Source of the DNA: Brachybacterium halotolerans
Lineage (GTDB): Bacteria > Actinomycetota > Actinomycetes > Actinomycetales > Dermabacteraceae
Reading direction: 5' to 3'
Length of the DNA: 64,000 nucleotides
Assembly (NCBI RefSeq): GCF_016623465.1
Contig: NZ_JAEDAJ010000003.1
Coordinates: forward strand, 325,285-389,284
The notes beneath the pieces are model-generated. The model worked only from the letters and a program-made list of their open reading frames with translations. It had not been told where the DNA came from and made no database searches. A program made the position numbers and the translations under genes. Shown here in pieces: positions 62,800 through 64,000 of this stretch (its first letter is position 1; every line of letters begins with the position of its first letter).

Positions 62800-63687
62800 A
62801 TGACTACATTCACGAGTTCCAGCGTGCCCGACCAGAGCGGCCGCACCATCGTCGTCACCGGCGCGAACAGCGGGATCGGCAGGGCGGCCGCACGGGTGCT
62901 GGCCTCCCGCGGCGCCCATGTCATCCTCGCCGTGCGCTCGGTCGAGAAGGGCGAGAGCGCCGTGTCGACGATGGCGGGCGACGTGGAGGTGCGTCGGCTG
63001 GATCTCGCCGATCTCGACTCCGTGCGCGAGTTCACTCAGGCCGCCCCGGAGTCCATCGACGTCCTGATCAACAACGCGGGGGTGATGGTGCCTCCGTTCT
63101 CCCGCACCGCCCAGGGCTTCGAGCTGCAGATGGGCACCAACCACTTCGGGCACTTCGCCCTCACCAACCTGCTGCTCGACCGGATCCGGGACCGCGTGGT
63201 GACGGTGTCATCGGTGGGCCACCGCATGGGGCGCATCGATTTCGACGACCTGGAATGGACGCGTCGCCGCTACCGCCCGATGGCGGCGTACGGGCAGTCC
63301 AAGCTCGCGAACCTGCTGTTCACCGCGGAGCTGCAGCGTCGACTGAGCGCCGCCGGATCCCCCGTGATCGCCGTCGCGGCGCACCCCGGCGTGTCGTCGA
63401 CGAACCTGATGCGCAGCAGCGGAGCCCACCCGAGGGGCGAGAGGCTCCGGAGCGCAGCCTTCCGCGTGCTCCTGCAGAGTGAGGACGCGGGTGCCCTGCC
63501 CTCGCTCTACGCCGCGGTGAGCGACATTCCGGGGAACAGCTATGCGGGCCCCAGCCGTCTCATGGAGAGCAGGGGCGCACCGGTGCTCGTGGGACGTTCG
63601 CGCCGGGCGCGGGACCCCGAGGTCGCGCGCCGACTCTGGGTCGCCTCGGAGCAGCTCACGGGGGTCCGCTTCCCGTCGCTGCCGTGA
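62800..63687 (+). CDS. Short-chain dehydrogenase/reductase
   Basis: A 295-residue NAD(P)-dependent oxidoreductase. The cofactor motif is TGANSGIGRAA near residue 18, NNAGVMV is near 90, the catalytic serine in TVSSVGHRMG and the YxxxK pair in YGQSKLAN near 165. The layout is that of the retinol-dehydrogenase/WWOX-like SDR group. Substrate unknown. Start ATG 62800 follows the promoter closely; the upstream frame from TTG 62764 is the promoter itself. Confidence 0.87.
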   Translation: MTTFTSSSVPDQSGRTIVVTGANSGIGRAAARVLASRGAHVILAVRSVEKGESAVSTMAGDVEVRRLDLADLDSVREFTQAAPESIDVLINNAGVMVPPFSRTAQGFELQMGTNHFGHFALTNLLLDRIRDRVVTVSSVGHRMGRIDFDDLEWTRRRYRPMAAYGQSKLANLLFTAELQRRLSAAGSPVIAVAAHPGVSSTNLMRSSGAHPRGERLRSAAFRVLLQSEDAGALPSLYAAVSDIPGNSYAGPSRLMESRGAPVLVGRSRRARDPEVARRLWVASEQLTGVRFPSLP

Positions 63688-63730
63688 CGTCGACGTCGGC
63701 GTCAGGGCCCGGACGCCGACGAGCGGACGC

Positions 63731-64000
63731 TCACTCCAGAGGATTCTCCTGCGGGGGCAGCGCCTCGATGAGCGGGTGGTCCTTGTCGATGACACCGGTC
63801 TTCGCGGCACCGCCGGGGGCGCCGAGCTCGTCGAAGAACTCGACGTTGGCGTTGTAGTAGTCGGCCCACTCGTCGGGCAGATCGTCCTCGTAGAAGATGG
63901 CCTCGACGGGGCAGACGGGCTCGCAGGCGCCGCAGTCCACGCACTCGTCGGGCTGGATGTACAGCGACCGATTCCCCTCGTAGATGCAGTCCACGGGGCA
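63731..64000 (-). CDS. fdxA: Ferredoxin FdxA, 3' part (5' end outside window)
   Basis: The last 89 residues of a seven-iron bacterial ferredoxin. [15 protein letters not shown] continues across the window edge, and [20 protein letters not shown] carries the complete [4Fe-4S] set, while the first cluster cysteines lie partly outside. The tail [18 protein letters not shown] is typical of actinobacterial FdxA. It acts as an electron carrier in the cytoplasm. Confidence 0.92.
   Translation of the reverse strand, partial: CPVDCIYEGNRSLYIQPDECVDCGACEPVCPVEAIFYEDDLPDEWADYYNANVEFFDELGAPGGAAKTGVIDKDHPLIEALPPQENPLE

Overview
The window is about 64 kb of high-GC actinobacterial chromosome around dnaA. 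The gene order trxB-trx-[spacer]-parB-parA-rsmG-jag-yidC-yidD-rnpA-rpmH-dnaA-dnaN-recF-dciA-gyrB-gyrA-DUF3566-tRNA-Ile-dlw39-tRNA-Ala, together with DUF6049, a MurJ next to a separate pseudokinase, and many GTG starts, points to the order Micrococcales. Brachybacterium or another Dermabacteraceae genus is my best guess (inference; I could not run a database search).

Layout. 1-9.4 kb is accessory: the tail of an EmrB/QacA drug exporter, two small paralogous membrane proteins, a rifampin-phosphotransferase/PEP-synthase-like enzyme, YrhK and DUF1345 membrane proteins, a TetR gene divergent from a membrane protein, tRNA-Leu(CAG) and an amino acid permease. 9.6-16.4 kb (minus strand) holds rpsF-ssb-rpsR-rplI, a class A penicillin-binding protein and the CCA-adding enzyme. 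16.5-26.1 kb (plus strand) is the cell-wall/redox cluster DUF6049-murJ-pseudokinase-membrane protein-trxB-thioredoxin.

26.1-28.7 kb is a 2.5 kb non-coding region and the most unusual part of the window. It carries about 13 parS-type palindromes in 1.5 kb and 12 same-strand TCCACA cores, five of them in a helically phased cluster with two perfect DnaA boxes. It lies directly behind parB, whose product has a roughly 300-residue insertion with a histone-H1-like Lys/Ala-rich part. 28.7-35.2 kb (minus strand) is parB-parA-rsmG-jag-yidC-yidD-rnpA-rpmH behind a good sigma-70-type promoter. 35.6-48.5 kb (plus strand) is dnaA-dnaN-recF-dciA, a kinase-like phosphotransferase, gyrB-gyrA-DUF3566. The strand switch near 35.2-35.6 kb fits an origin at dnaA, but the DnaA boxes there are few.

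48.8-64 kb is accessory again: a membrane-anchored sulfite-oxidase-like molybdoenzyme, tRNA-Ile, dlw39, tRNA-Ala, a MarR/hydrolase pair, a TetR/quinone-oxidoreductase pair, a LacI-controlled ABC sugar importer with a sulfatase, a DUF817 protein, a TetR/SDR pair, and the 3' part of a ferredoxin gene running off the end. Four of the five regulator pairs with a visible intergenic control region have clear palindromic operators; the fifth (TetR/SDR) shows only a promoter.

Functionally, the core combines replication initiation (dnaA, dnaN, recF, dciA, gyrAB), chromosome segregation (parABS) and envelope building (murJ, PBP, yidC). The flanks supply stress, drug and nutrient functions under local repressors.
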